NCBI GenBank assembly: GCA_947446605.1
Contig: CANFHJ010000013.1
Location: forward strand, 1 to 36,322
Direction: 5' to 3'
From: Bacteroidota bacterium
GTDB lineage: Bacteria > Bacteroidota > Bacteroidia > UKL13-3
Length of the DNA stretch: 36,322 nt
Position numbers and translations under genes: made by a program. Below, piece by piece: positions 10,520 through 20,484 of the stretch; position 1 is the first letter of the stretch; each line of letters opens with the position of its first letter. Below the pieces are notes generated by a model. That model was given only the letters and a program-made list of their open reading frames with translations. It was not told where the DNA came from and made no database searches.

Positions 10520-11662
10520 CTATTTTAAAATGGACCTTGAAATAACTAATTTCTGAATTTCACTTGTCCCCTCTCCAATGGTACAAAGCTTAGAATCGCG
10601 GTAAAATTTCTCTACAGGAAAATCTTTCGTATAACCATATCCTCCAAATACCTGCACGGCTTCATTGCTTACCCAAACAGCTGTTTCGCTGGCATAATAC
10701 TTTGCCATGGCACCTTCCTTATTTACAGATAAGTTTTTATTTTTTCTATCGGCAGCTTGTAAAATTAGCAATTCTGAAGCTTCAATTTTAATTGCCATAT
10801 CGGCAAGTTTAAAAGAGATCCCTTGAAAATTGCATATTGGCTGACCAAATTGTTGTCTTTCTTTAGAATATTTCAAAGCTGCTTCATAGGCTCCCTTGGC
10901 AATTCCTAAAGAGAGCGAAGCAATTGAAATCCTGCCCCCATCTAATACTTTCATGGCTTGCTTAAAACCATCACCTATATTTCCTAAAATATTTTCTTTG
11001 GGAATTCGGCAATCTTCAAAAATTAATTCGGCGGTTTCACTTGCACGCATCCCCAATTTATTTTCTTTTTTGCCACCACTAAATCCGGGTGTTCCACGCT
11101 CTACCACAAAAGCTGTAATGCCATTGCTATCTAATAATTCGCCGGTTCGAGCCAATACCACAACAATATCTCCAGAGATACCATGTGTAATCCAATTTTT
11201 GCTTCCGTTTAAAATATAAGAATCACCATCTTCTTTGGCTACACATTGCATGCGCATGGCATCACTACCTGTATTGGCTTCGGTTAATCCCCAAGCACCA
11301 ATACTTTCGCCACTGGCTAAGCGAGGTAACCATTTCTTTTTTTGCTCCTCATTGCCAAAATACATAATATGTCCTGTGCATAAACTATTGTGAGCGGCCA
11401 TACTTAAGCCTATAGAACCACAAACTTTTGACAATTCTACAATTGCGGTAACATATTCAAAATAACCAAAACCTGCACCACCATATTCTTCTGGAACCAA
11501 TACCCCCAACAATCCCAATTTCCCCATTTCTTTAAATAAATCAACTGGAAAAATTTGTTTCTCATCCCATTCCATCAAATTGGGACGAATATTACGCTCA
11601 GCAAAATCACGCACCATTTGCGCGATCATTATTTGATTATCGGTAGTTTCAAAACTTAACAT
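10520..11662 (-). CDS. Acyl-CoA dehydrogenase
   Basis: [97 protein letters not shown]. Start placed at MLSFETTD. Confidence 0.95.
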   Translation of the reverse strand: MLSFETTDNQIMIAQMVRDFAERNIRPNLMEWDEKQIFPVDLFKEMGKLGLLGVLVPEEYGGAGFGYFEYVTAIVELSKVCGSIGLSMAAHNSLCTGHIMYFGNEEQKKKWLPRLASGESIGAWGLTEANTGSDAMRMQCVAKEDGDSYILNGSKNWITHGISGDIVVVLARTGELLDSNGITAFVVERGTPGFSGGKKENKLGMRASETAELIFEDCRIPKENILGNIGDGFKQAMKVLDGGRISIASLSLGIAKGAYEAALKYSKERQQFGQPICNFQGISFKLADMAIKIEASELLILQAADRKNKNLSVNKEGAMAKYYASETAVWVSNEAVQVFGGYGYTKDFPVEKFYRDSKLCTIGEGTSEIQKLVISRSILK

Positions 11663-11767
11663 AAAAAGAAATATGATTATACAGCAATAATAGGACAATT
11701 AATAGCTTAGAAGAATGTCAAAAATCAACAATTTCATAAATAGAAAATAAAGGGACCATGAATTAAC

Positions 11768-12478
11768 TTATTTACCTATTACACAGTAGGGTAAAATTAA
11801 ATGATAAATAGAATCATTGACCATTTTTATTTTTTTTAGATCTTCCAAATTTTGGAATGGACCATGTTGCATTCTATAATTTACCAAAGCCTGTGAGAGC
11901 GTATACTTAAAATAAGGATGTTTTTTCAAATCTTCCAAGGCAATGGAATTCAGTAAAACTGGTTTTGCAAGGCTTGTATTTAAGGTTATTTTACCTTCCA
12001 AATCATAGAGCATGTCCTCTTTAAAACCCCATATTTCTGTCAATTGTTTAAGCGACTTAAAACCTCCTAAACGTTCACGGTAATTTACAATTCTACCTGC
12101 TAAAACAGGACCAATTTTAGGCAAGTTTACCAAATCAACACTATCTGCAGAATTGATTTCAACTACCCTAAAAGGTTTTGTTTTTTTATGAAAATTAGAA
12201 TCGGAATAAACAGATGGCATTGCAGGATGAAAATTTCTTTTATTATAAGTCCTGTAATTATTTTGCTCAGCGTAATTCTTAGAAGGAACCTCTATTTGCA
12301 AACTATCCGACCAAATTACTGTTTCAACAGATGACATTTTTAGGGGTAAAAATGAAGCATACAAATAGTTAGCTATTTGCATAAAAATTACCAATAAAAC
12401 CATCCCTACCAAGCCTTTTCTTTCTTGCTTGTTAAAATAGAAATAGGTCCTAATAAAATAATCAAGCTTCGTCTTCAT
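11768..12478 (-). CDS. ComEA-like helix-hairpin-helix protein with an N-terminal transmembrane segment
   Basis: VEINSADSVDLVNLPKIGPVLAGRIVNYRERLGGFKSLKQLTEIWGF and a second HHH-like YFKYTLSQALVNYRMQHGPFQNLEDLKKI; one hydrophobic helix near the N-terminus. Confidence 0.85.
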   Translation of the reverse strand: MKTKLDYFIRTYFYFNKQERKGLVGMVLLVIFMQIANYLYASFLPLKMSSVETVIWSDSLQIEVPSKNYAEQNNYRTYNKRNFHPAMPSVYSDSNFHKKTKPFRVVEINSADSVDLVNLPKIGPVLAGRIVNYRERLGGFKSLKQLTEIWGFKEDMLYDLEGKITLNTSLAKPVLLNSIALEDLKKHPYFKYTLSQALVNYRMQHGPFQNLEDLKKIKMVNDSIYHLILPYCVIGK

Positions 12479-12623
12479 CCCTTTGGCGCGGCTTATTTAT
12501 TTTAGGATTTTTAACAATAAAAAAATACAAAAGTAAAACTACTACTGCCGCAAAAAACAATTCGGTTAAGAACCAAAATGTAAAGCTTGCAGGTTCTGCA
12601 GCTGTTAATAAAACCATTTTCAT
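12462..12623 (-). CDS. Small single-pass membrane protein (53 aa), absent from the supplied ORF track
   Basis: Reverse-strand ORF MKMVLLTAAEPASFTFWFLTELFFAAVVVLLLYFFIVKNPKINKPRQRDEDEA*. Its ATG overlaps the upstream gene's stop (ATGA) and its 3' end overlaps the start of the 12478 CDS, filling an otherwise unexplained gap. Confidence 0.7.
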   Translation of the reverse strand: MKMVLLTAAEPASFTFWFLTELFFAAVVVLLLYFFIVKNPKINKPRQRDEDEA

Positions 12624-13525
12624 ATTTGTGCTTTTAATTGTTGATCTAATAATGCCAATCCTTCTTCAAAACTCCTAGGATTATATCCTAAATCTTTTAC
12701 AGCCTTGTCTAACCTAAACCCAGTAATAGGTGGACGCCTAGCAGGTTGTTTAATTCCTTCACTTGTTGAAATATTCAATAAATTCTTATCCAATTTCCAA
12801 AAATTGGCTACACGGTAAACCAAATCAAATACACTCATAAAATCTCTGCCCGAAATATTATAAATACCACTCGCTTTTTGTGCAGCAATGAGGGCACAAC
12901 CAATGGCTAAATCCTCCGCTAAAGTGGGTGTTCTAAATTGATCCGAAACCACATTAATTGGCTTTCCACTTTCTAATGCTCCTTTGGCCCATAATACAAT
13001 ATTGCTTCTGCTCATATCACTCACAATACCATAAACAAGCACCGTTCTTGCAATAGCCCAACTTTTACTTTCTGCTTGTATGAATTCTTCAGCCTTTAAT
13101 TTCGACAATCCATAATAACTAATAGGATTTGGCTTTTCTAATTCGTCAATTGGGCCATGGGTTCCTTCAAAAATAAAATCAGTAGAAAGGTGCACCAAAT
13201 GAGCATTGTTAGCATTACAAGCCGCTACCAAATAACCAACAGCTTCAATATTCAAACTATCACATAGTTCTTTTTCAGATTCACATGCATCCACATTGGT
13301 CATGGCCGCAGTATTAATAACTACATCTGGGAGGTATTTACCTATTACGTCTAAAACCTCTTCCCTTTTAGTAATATCTAAAGATTGATAGATAAAACCA
13401 TCGGCATTACCATACCTGTTGTTGCCCTTTGCAGTGGCTATTAATTGATGCTCGGATTGGATTTTATAATAGTCGATTAATTTCTGACCCAATAAACCAT
13501 TGCTACCTGTAATGAGTACCTTCAT
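12620..13525 (-). CDS. RmlD-like (dTDP-4-dehydrorhamnose reductase-type) sugar-nucleotide-binding SDR protein
   Basis: MKVLITGSNGLLGQKL, NTAAMTNVDACESE, HLSTDFIFEGTHGP, PISYYGLSKLKAEE, RTVLVYG. Confidence 0.85.
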   Translation of the reverse strand: MKVLITGSNGLLGQKLIDYYKIQSEHQLIATAKGNNRYGNADGFIYQSLDITKREEVLDVIGKYLPDVVINTAAMTNVDACESEKELCDSLNIEAVGYLVAACNANNAHLVHLSTDFIFEGTHGPIDELEKPNPISYYGLSKLKAEEFIQAESKSWAIARTVLVYGIVSDMSRSNIVLWAKGALESGKPINVVSDQFRTPTLAEDLAIGCALIAAQKASGIYNISGRDFMSVFDLVYRVANFWKLDKNLLNISTSEGIKQPARRPPITGFRLDKAVKDLGYNPRSFEEGLALLDQQLKAQI

Positions 13526-13762
13526 GAATAAATTGCTGTATTAATGGCGCAATATCCGAAAAAAGAAATGAAATCAATCTTTCTTAAATATGAAAGTATT
13601 GTTAATCCTATTGTAAAACTTAAAATTAAGCTTAAAAGCACTGTCAATAAAGAGAACTTTCCAAATTCTAGTTTCTAGGATTTTAGCTATAAAAAAACAA
13701 AAACCTCTTACTATCAGGACCAATATTTTACACAAAAACTGCCACTCTGTCATAATAATACA

Positions 13763-13770
13763 TATATTTG
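13763..13770 (+). promoter_or_regulatory. Bacteroidota -7 box (TATATTTG) upstream of miaB
   Basis: Matches TAnnTTTG, 21 nt before the ATG at 13792. Confidence 0.4.
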
Positions 13771-13791
13771 CAAGCATTATAAAATTCGTAA

Positions 13792-15174
13792 ATGAAAGGT
13801 GTTACTTCAGAAAATAAGCCACTAACGGCAACCCGAAACCTCTATATTGAAACCTATGGTTGTGCTATGAACCTAGCCGACAGTGAAGTAGTTGCTTCCA
13901 TAATGGCCGATCAAAATTTCAAAACAACAAACATCATTGAGGAAGCTGATGTAATATTTGTCAATACCTGTTCCATCAGAGACAACGCAGAGGCGCATAT
14001 TTGGGGTCGTTTAAAAGAAATGCGCCCGCATAAAAGAAGTAAACCCAATATGATAATTGGTGTTTTGGGATGTATGGCCGAACGCTTAAAAACACAATTC
14101 TTAGAAAAAGAACAAATTATTGATTTGGTGGTTGGACCAGATGCCTACCGCGATATTCCCCAATTAATTGCCCAGGTGGAAGACGGTCAAAAGGCTGTAA
14201 ATACATTATTGTCGAGGGAAGAAACCTATGCCGAAATTTCTCCAGTTAGGCTAAGCACCAATGGCATTACGGCCTATATTAGTATTATGCGTGGTTGCGA
14301 TAACATGTGTACTTTTTGTGTTGTGCCATTTACACGTGGAAGAGAAAGAAGCAGATCTGCGGCATCTATTGTAAATGAAGCCCTTGACTTATACAGAGAT
14401 GGCTATAAAGAAGTTACCCTTTTAGGACAAAATGTAGATTCGTATAAAGAGCTTGATGATGCAGGAAATACCATTTGCACCTTTGCACAATTATTAGAAA
14501 AGGTGGCACAAATTGCACCAGACCTACGCTTGCGCTTCAGTAGCTCCCACCCAAAAGACATTACAGATGAGGTTTTGTATACCATGAAAAAATACAATAA
14601 TATCTGTAAACATATTCACTACCCTATTCAATCTGGAAATACCCGTGTATTGGAATTGATGAACCGAACCTACGACCATGAGTGGTTGAAAAAACGTTTG
14701 GATAAAATTAGGGAATTGATGCCCGATTGCGGTATTTCTACCGATTCTATTTCGGGATTTTGCACAGAAACAGAAGAAGAACACAAGGATACTTTAGAAC
14801 TTTTTAGGTATGGCCAATTTAACTTTGCCTATATGTATCAATACAGCGAACGCCCTGGCACATTGGCCTCAAGACGCTATCCTGATGATATTCCTGCCGA
14901 CGTAAAATTGAGACGCTTGCAAGAAATAATAACATTACAACATGAAAACAGCAAACGCATCAATGCTGCTTTAGAAGGAAAAATTGTTACTGTTTTAATT
15001 GAAGGCTTATCCAAAAAATCTGCCCATGATTTAAGAGGAAGAAGCGATCAAAATGCCATTGTAATTTTTCCGAAAGAACAATACGAAAAAGGCCAATACG
15101 TGAAAGTTAAAATAGAGAAAAGTACTATTACCAGTTTAATTGGAAAAGTAATTGAAGTGATACCACATCCATAA
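13792..15174 (+). CDS. miaB: tRNA-2-methylthio-N6-dimethylallyladenosine synthase MiaB
   Basis: [25 protein letters not shown], radical [35 protein letters not shown]-terminal TRAM-like region. Confidence 0.95.
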   Translation: MKGVTSENKPLTATRNLYIETYGCAMNLADSEVVASIMADQNFKTTNIIEEADVIFVNTCSIRDNAEAHIWGRLKEMRPHKRSKPNMIIGVLGCMAERLKTQFLEKEQIIDLVVGPDAYRDIPQLIAQVEDGQKAVNTLLSREETYAEISPVRLSTNGITAYISIMRGCDNMCTFCVVPFTRGRERSRSAASIVNEALDLYRDGYKEVTLLGQNVDSYKELDDAGNTICTFAQLLEKVAQIAPDLRLRFSSSHPKDITDEVLYTMKKYNNICKHIHYPIQSGNTRVLELMNRTYDHEWLKKRLDKIRELMPDCGISTDSISGFCTETEEEHKDTLELFRYGQFNFAYMYQYSERPGTLASRRYPDDIPADVKLRRLQEIITLQHENSKRINAALEGKIVTVLIEGLSKKSAHDLRGRSDQNAIVIFPKEQYEKGQYVKVKIEKSTITSLIGKVIEVIPHP

Positions 15175-15176
15175 AA

Positions 15177-16472
15177 ATGAATGTCGACTTGTTTTCTACA
15201 CAATGGGAATCCTTCTTGTATGATTACCATTTATACTATAGGAATTTAGACCAAGAGGGCAAAAAACGCTTTATTAAAAGAGTGCAATCAATCCTCAAGA
15301 ACCTTGTTATTATTGGCAAAGAAGGACTTCAAGTTACAGAAGAAATTAAAATCTTAGTGGTAGCCAATTTGGTACAATTAACATTTGGATTAAAAAAATA
15401 TTGGCTTTATGGCTATGAATATATTTATCTCTATCCAGAAACTTTTTCATTGCCAAACCAAACAGAGGCTGTTGCAGGTTCAACCTACCAGCAAAAAATA
15501 ATTGCCCTCTCCTGGCGCAATTTTGCCATCGACCACTTAAAGGCAAATGATGGACATAATATCAGCTTATCCCAATATGCCTTAGGATTGGTTCAAACTG
15601 TATTAAATGGAAATAGCTACGATAGTAAATTTGGAAGTTATTTGGATACTTGGTTCGAAATAATAAATAAAGAAATTGGTCTTAAAACCAATAAAGACGG
15701 AATAGGGGGAATAGAATCGACTACTGAAAATTTAAAGCAAACCTTTGCCAAATGCGTAGAATTGTTTTTTGAAAAACCCGCCTTTTTTAAAAAAGAATTG
15801 CCTACCTCATACGCTCATTTTTGCTTATTGCTGAACCAAGACACTTTAAATATCAGCGAAAATTATGCTTACAATTGGGAGCGACAAAACAAAATAAACG
15901 TGTTGAGTCCATTGCCGAAGTTGATACCAATTCATTATAAATACAAGGATTGGCATTGGCTTTATAATCTTCCCTTTTTAGGTGTTTTTAGTACACCACT
16001 CCTTGTCTTTTACCTTACACAAAACTTATTGGTTCGAACCGAATATATTCTTTTGGTAATGTTTTTAGTGGGAAGTATTTTAGCCATTACCTTTTACAAA
16101 CCGCTAAGGCAAATATATTTATATAAAAATTTTGGATGGCTTTATTTAAGCGCTGTTCTTGGCTTTGGGCCAATTTTGGTGTGTGGATTATTATCAATCA
16201 ACCAAATTCATGGCTATGCATTTTCTGCCACTTATAGCAAACACCCTGTTGCAAGTTATTATTTAAAAGAAATGCCCAATAACCCGCAGGAGAAACAGGA
16301 AGTTGTATTTAACTTTAGTGACAATTTCTTAATTGATTTTCCAAAAGCAAGAACCTTTGATTTCAATTCACAACCCCTCACAAACAAACTGACATTTTTT
16401 AACGAAATAGGTTATGAAATACGCCATGGATTAATTGGCATACCTATTGTAACAAAAAGAGAATTATTTTAA
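15177..16472 (+). CDS. Membrane protein with an N-terminal MtfA/M90-like domain lacking HExxH (putative pseudopeptidase)
   Basis: IKILVVANLVQLTFGLKKYWLYGYEYIYLYPETF...IALSWRNF...DGHNISLSQYALGL...CVELFFEKPAFFKKELPTSYAHFCLLLNQD follows the MtfA order (IAa.A..L.....Y.....i.vYP..F ... LSW ... DGHN.v.HEFAH.LD ... SE.FFE.P..L....P.lY..L...y..D). C-terminal half has about 3 hydrophobic helices. Confidence 0.6.
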   Translation: MNVDLFSTQWESFLYDYHLYYRNLDQEGKKRFIKRVQSILKNLVIIGKEGLQVTEEIKILVVANLVQLTFGLKKYWLYGYEYIYLYPETFSLPNQTEAVAGSTYQQKIIALSWRNFAIDHLKANDGHNISLSQYALGLVQTVLNGNSYDSKFGSYLDTWFEIINKEIGLKTNKDGIGGIESTTENLKQTFAKCVELFFEKPAFFKKELPTSYAHFCLLLNQDTLNISENYAYNWERQNKINVLSPLPKLIPIHYKYKDWHWLYNLPFLGVFSTPLLVFYLTQNLLVRTEYILLVMFLVGSILAITFYKPLRQIYLYKNFGWLYLSAVLGFGPILVCGLLSINQIHGYAFSATYSKHPVASYYLKEMPNNPQEKQEVVFNFSDNFLIDFPKARTFDFNSQPLTNKLTFFNEIGYEIRHGLIGIPIVTKRELF

Positions 16473-16473
16473 T

Positions 16474-17712
16474 ATGAATCTACAAGACATAAAACAGCGA
16501 TTTGAAATCATAGGAAACTCCCCCCTATTGAATATTGCCCTAGAAACTGCTGTAAAAGTGGCAGCAACTGATATAACCGTTTTAATTAATGGAGAGAGTG
16601 GTGTGGGAAAAGAAGCTTTTTCAAAAATTATTCATGCCTTAAGCAACAGAAAACATGGTCCATTTATAGCTGTTAATTGCGGTGCAATTCCAGAAGGAAC
16701 AATAGACAGCGAACTATTTGGACATGAGAAAGGTTCTTTTACAGGCGCCCACGACACCCGCAAAGGCTATTTTGAAACCGTTAGTGGTGGCACTATTTTT
16801 CTTGATGAAATTGGAGAATTACCTTTAGAAACGCAAGCCAGGTTACTCCGAATTTTAGAAAGTGGAGAATTTATAAAAGTAGGTTCAAGCAAAGTTCAAA
16901 AAACGGATGTACGTATAGTAGCGGCAACCAATAAAGATTTAATGGAATTATCTTATAAGGGTAGATTTAGGGAAGACCTTTATTATAGGCTATCTACCGT
17001 TCCTATTAAAGTGCCTTCTTTAAGAGATCGTAAAGAAGATATTCATATATTATTTAGAAAATTTAGTGCGGATTTTGCAGAAAAATATCGCTCTAAACCT
17101 GTAACCTTAGAAGGTGATGCTTTGCAAATCTTACAGCATTATAGTTGGCCAGGTAATATTCGTCAGCTAAAAAACATTGCAGAACAACTTTCTGTTTTGG
17201 ATGAAGATAAAATTGTTAATGGCCCAGAACTTACTAGGGTATTACCTGCTGAAAAACCAGGATTACCAATGTTAATTGGCTCTCATGCACCAGAGCAACA
17301 ATTTAGTGAGCGCGATATTTTCTACAAGGTACTATATGATTTGCGCAAAGATTTAAGCGATTTGAAATCAATTGTTTTTGATCTAATGCAAGGTAACCAG
17401 GGAAACTCAAACAATGAGGGGGCCAAAAATTTCAGTAATAATTTTGTGCGAGAGGAAATGAATTCAAATACCAACAATAATAATTTTGTAAATATTCCAA
17501 CGCCAGTTAATACCTCCTCCAACAACCCTCAAATTATTGATATTACAGAGGCTCAAGCCGAACCTGAATCATTGAGTTTAGAAGACAAAGAAATAGAACT
17601 AATTAGAAAGAGTTTAAAGAAACACAATGGCAAACGCAAGAAAGCCGCGCAAGAATTGGGAATATCTGAACGAACCCTTTACAGAAAAATAAAACAATAC
17701 GACTTAGAATAA
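16474..17712 (+). CDS. Sigma54-dependent Fis-family transcriptional activator without an N-terminal sensor domain
   Basis: GESGVGKE Walker A, GSFTGA loop (variant of GAFTGA), GGTIFLDEIGELP Walker B, YYRLSTVPIKVPSLRDRKEDI, Fis HTH NGKRKKAAQELGISERTLYRKIKQY. Confidence 0.92.
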   Translation: MNLQDIKQRFEIIGNSPLLNIALETAVKVAATDITVLINGESGVGKEAFSKIIHALSNRKHGPFIAVNCGAIPEGTIDSELFGHEKGSFTGAHDTRKGYFETVSGGTIFLDEIGELPLETQARLLRILESGEFIKVGSSKVQKTDVRIVAATNKDLMELSYKGRFREDLYYRLSTVPIKVPSLRDRKEDIHILFRKFSADFAEKYRSKPVTLEGDALQILQHYSWPGNIRQLKNIAEQLSVLDEDKIVNGPELTRVLPAEKPGLPMLIGSHAPEQQFSERDIFYKVLYDLRKDLSDLKSIVFDLMQGNQGNSNNEGAKNFSNNFVREEMNSNTNNNNFVNIPTPVNTSSNNPQIIDITEAQAEPESLSLEDKEIELIRKSLKKHNGKRKKAAQELGISERTLYRKIKQYDLE

Positions 17713-17717
17713 AACGC

Positions 17718-17756
17718 AAAAAAAAAAGTCTCGCCAATGGCGAGACTTTTTTTTTA
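17718..17756. terminator. Bidirectional rho-independent terminator between convergent genes
   Basis: A-run, GTCTCGCC-AAT-GGCGAGAC stem (17728-17746), T-run; lies between the sigma54 activator and hppA stops. Confidence 0.9.
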
Positions 17757-17772
17757 ATATAATTGAAAGCTA

Positions 17773-20340
17773 TTAGTGCTTACATTCTTTTTTAGCTTCA
17801 CCTTCTGCGCAACATTTTCCTTTTGGAGCAGCATCCTCATGAGATTTCACACATTCAGCACCACAACTTTTGGTACAAGCTTCTGCAGACTCACATCCTT
17901 TTTTGCAATTATCTATACAAGCACCTGCTGCATTTGCATTGTGTTTGCTGCATGTTTTTGACTCCATAGAACAATCCATTTTACCTTTGCACATTTCTTT
18001 GCATTTGGCTTCATCAAACTTACCATCTGCTCCATACATGCTCATGCACATTTCTTTTTGCTCAGCTGAACAAGCATTGCTATCGCAATAAGCAGCACAT
18101 TCTTCTTTGGTCATGGTCATGCAACGACTTAAATCGCAGTTACCCATTTTAACGCCACAATGAGCAGATGCCATGGCATCACATTGTTCCATTTGGGCAC
18201 CGTCCATTTTACATTGACCTTTAGTCATACCACCTTCTACAGCAATGTAGGGTGCAATTACCAATGAAACAATAGACATTAATTTAATTAATATATTCAT
18301 TGAAGGACCAGAAGTATCTTTAAATGGATCACCAACTGTATCTCCAGTTACAGAAGCTTTATGTGGCTCAGATTTTTTGTAAAACATTTCGCCGTTGATC
18401 ATTACACCTTTTTCGAATGATTTCTTAGCATTATCCCAAGCACCACCAGCGTTTGATTGGAAAATACCCATCAATACACCACTTACAGTTACACCAGCTA
18501 ATAAACCTCCTAAAACTTCAGGACCAAATGTAAATCCAACAATTATTGGTGTAATTAGGGCAATAGCACCTGGCAACATCATTTCGCGAATAGATGCCTT
18601 AGTTGAAATAGCAACACATTTTTCGTATTCAGGTTTTGCTTTGTATTCCATAATACCAGGAATTTCGCGGAACTGACGACGAACTTCTTGTACCATATCC
18701 ATTGCAGCTTTACCTACCGCTTGAATACACAATGCTGAGAAAATAAATGGAATCATTCCACCTACAAATAAACCAGCCAAAACTGGTGCTTTGTAAATAT
18801 CAATTGCATCAATACCTGCAATACCAACGAAGGCAGCAAATAATGCCAATGAGGTTAATGCTGCAGAAGCAATTGCAAATCCTTTACCAGTTGCAGCGGT
18901 AGTATTACCAACAGCATCCAAATTATCTGTACGTTCACGAACTTCAGGAGGTAATTGACTCATTTCAGCAATACCACCTGCATTATCTGCAATGGGTCCA
19001 AATGCATCAATTGCTAATTGCATAGCAGTTGTTGCCATCATACCTGCAGCGGCAATTGCAACACCATATAAACCTGCAAAATGGTAAGATAACATAATAC
19101 CAGCAGCTAAAGTTAATACTGGAATTACTGTAGATTTCATACCTACAGATAAACCACCAATAATATTTGTAGCATGACCAGTAGAAGATTGTTGAATAAT
19201 AGACAATACAGGTGCTTTACCCATTGCAGTATAATATTCAGTTACAATACTCATAATAGCACCTACAACAGTACCAACTAGAATGGCATAGAATACACTC
19301 ATTTTTGTAAACTCATATCCACGTAGGCTTAAATTTTCAGGCAACATCCAGTTTACAATAAAATAAGAAGCGGCCACAGTTAACAACATAGACGACCAGT
19401 TACCAAGGTTCAATGCATTTTGTACACTAGATTTATCATCTTTAATAGTAACGAACCAAGTACCTACGATAGAGAATAATATACCTAGACCACAAATGAT
19501 CATTGGCAATAAAATGGGAGATAAACCACCAAAATTATCAGTCACTATAATTTCTTGTCCCAAAACCATGGTAGCAAGAATGGTAGCAACGTATGAACCA
19601 AATAAATCGGCACCCATACCAGCAACGTCGCCCACGTTATCACCTACGTTATCTGCAATAGTAGCAGGGTTACGTACATCATCTTCAGGAATACCTGCTT
19701 CTACCTTACCCACTAAATCTGCGCCAACATCGGCAGCTTTGGTATAAATACCACCACCCACACGGGCAAACAAGGCAATAGACTCAGCTCCTAAAGAGAA
19801 GCCTGTTAATACCTCGATGGCAGTTTTAACTGTATCGGTGCCTAAATCAGCAAAATAAGTTAAGAAAGCAATAAACAAGCCTCCTAAACCTAAAACGGCT
19901 AAACCAGCAACGCCTAAGCCCATAACTGTTCCACCAGTAAAAGAAACTTTTAGAGCTTGTTTTAAACTGGTACGCGCAGCTTGTGTGGTTCTAACGTTGG
20001 CTTTGGTAGCCACTTTCATTCCAATATATCCGGCAGTTGCAGAGAATACTGCACCAATAATAAATGCGATAGAAATAACCCAACTAGAATGGATTGGTTT
20101 TCCATTAATTTCATGAATGGTTCCTGAATAAGCCAATAATGCAGCAGCAAATGTTACAAAGATGCCCAATACTTTCCATTCAGCTTTTAAGAAGGCCATA
20201 GCACCATCTGCTATGTAACCAGCTAGTTCTTGCATTTTAGCATCACCAGCGTCTTGCTTAGAAACCCAAGCACTTTTAATGGCCATTACAATGAGGCCAA
20301 CTACCCCTAGGGCAGGAACTAGATAAATCAATTGCGTCAT
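17773..20340 (-). CDS. hppA: Membrane-bound (K+-dependent type) ion-pumping pyrophosphatase with a Cys-rich C-terminal extension
   Basis: [77 protein letters not shown] (Ala of the K+-dependent class), [50 protein letters not shown], then the Cys-rich tail. Confidence 0.95.
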   Translation of the reverse strand: MTQLIYLVPALGVVGLIVMAIKSAWVSKQDAGDAKMQELAGYIADGAMAFLKAEWKVLGIFVTFAAALLAYSGTIHEINGKPIHSSWVISIAFIIGAVFSATAGYIGMKVATKANVRTTQAARTSLKQALKVSFTGGTVMGLGVAGLAVLGLGGLFIAFLTYFADLGTDTVKTAIEVLTGFSLGAESIALFARVGGGIYTKAADVGADLVGKVEAGIPEDDVRNPATIADNVGDNVGDVAGMGADLFGSYVATILATMVLGQEIIVTDNFGGLSPILLPMIICGLGILFSIVGTWFVTIKDDKSSVQNALNLGNWSSMLLTVAASYFIVNWMLPENLSLRGYEFTKMSVFYAILVGTVVGAIMSIVTEYYTAMGKAPVLSIIQQSSTGHATNIIGGLSVGMKSTVIPVLTLAAGIMLSYHFAGLYGVAIAAAGMMATTAMQLAIDAFGPIADNAGGIAEMSQLPPEVRERTDNLDAVGNTTAATGKGFAIASAALTSLALFAAFVGIAGIDAIDIYKAPVLAGLFVGGMIPFIFSALCIQAVGKAAMDMVQEVRRQFREIPGIMEYKAKPEYEKCVAISTKASIREMMLPGAIALITPIIVGFTFGPEVLGGLLAGVTVSGVLMGIFQSNAGGAWDNAKKSFEKGVMINGEMFYKKSEPHKASVTGDTVGDPFKDTSGPSMNILIKLMSIVSLVIAPYIAVEGGMTKGQCKMDGAQMEQCDAMASAHCGVKMGNCDLSRCMTMTKEECAAYCDSNACSAEQKEMCMSMYGADGKFDEAKCKEMCKGKMDCSMESKTCSKHNANAAGACIDNCKKGCESAEACTKSCGAECVKSHEDAAPKGKCCAEGEAKKECKH
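17776..18234 (-). other. Cys/Met/Lys-rich C-terminal tail of the pyrophosphatase (153 aa, 22 Cys)
   Basis: [12 protein letters not shown]...[58 protein letters not shown]...[23 protein letters not shown]...[15 protein letters not shown]; in frame with the catalytic domain. Confidence 0.9.
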
Positions 20341-20378
20341 AAGTTTTTCCTATAAGTTGTATTTTCTTTTGAAGGTTG

Positions 20379-20410
20379 CAAAAATAGGGATTGACAGCCA
20401 TTTTAAGCAA
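20379..20410 (-). promoter_or_regulatory. Bacteroidota-type promoter upstream of hppA
   Basis: On the minus strand: TTG (20408-20410), 21 nt spacer, TATTTTTG (20379-20386), matching TTG-N17-23-TAnnTTTG. Confidence 0.5.
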
Positions 20411-20484
20411 GTAAAATTAAAAATCCTTTTATTTAGTAATCAGCAAGTTAGGAATAACCATGAAATTAGGCTCAAATTTTAGTC

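Noticed and set aside
13574-13777. 67-aa minus-strand ORF upstream of miaB
   Set aside because: Lies over the miaB promoter region, composition is AT-driven (I/F/K rich), no recognisable motif.
16031-16040. GGTTCGAACC resembles a tRNA T-loop (GGTTCGAATCC), so considered a tRNA or tRNA-derived remnant
   Set aside because: No acceptor, D or anticodon arms around any copy; all copies are inside protein-coding genes.
16785-16805. Possible sigma54 -24/-12 site (TGGCAC...) in the activator gene
   Set aside because: The -12 TTGC element is missing at correct spacing and the site is inside coding sequence; other TGGCAC hits also fail.
17776-18091. Plus-strand ORFs (17776-17961, 17870-18091) opposite the Cys-rich pyrophosphatase tail
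   Set aside because: Ser/Phe/Cys-rich antisense readings of the same Cys codons; the minus-strand frame continues the pyrophosphatase without interruption.
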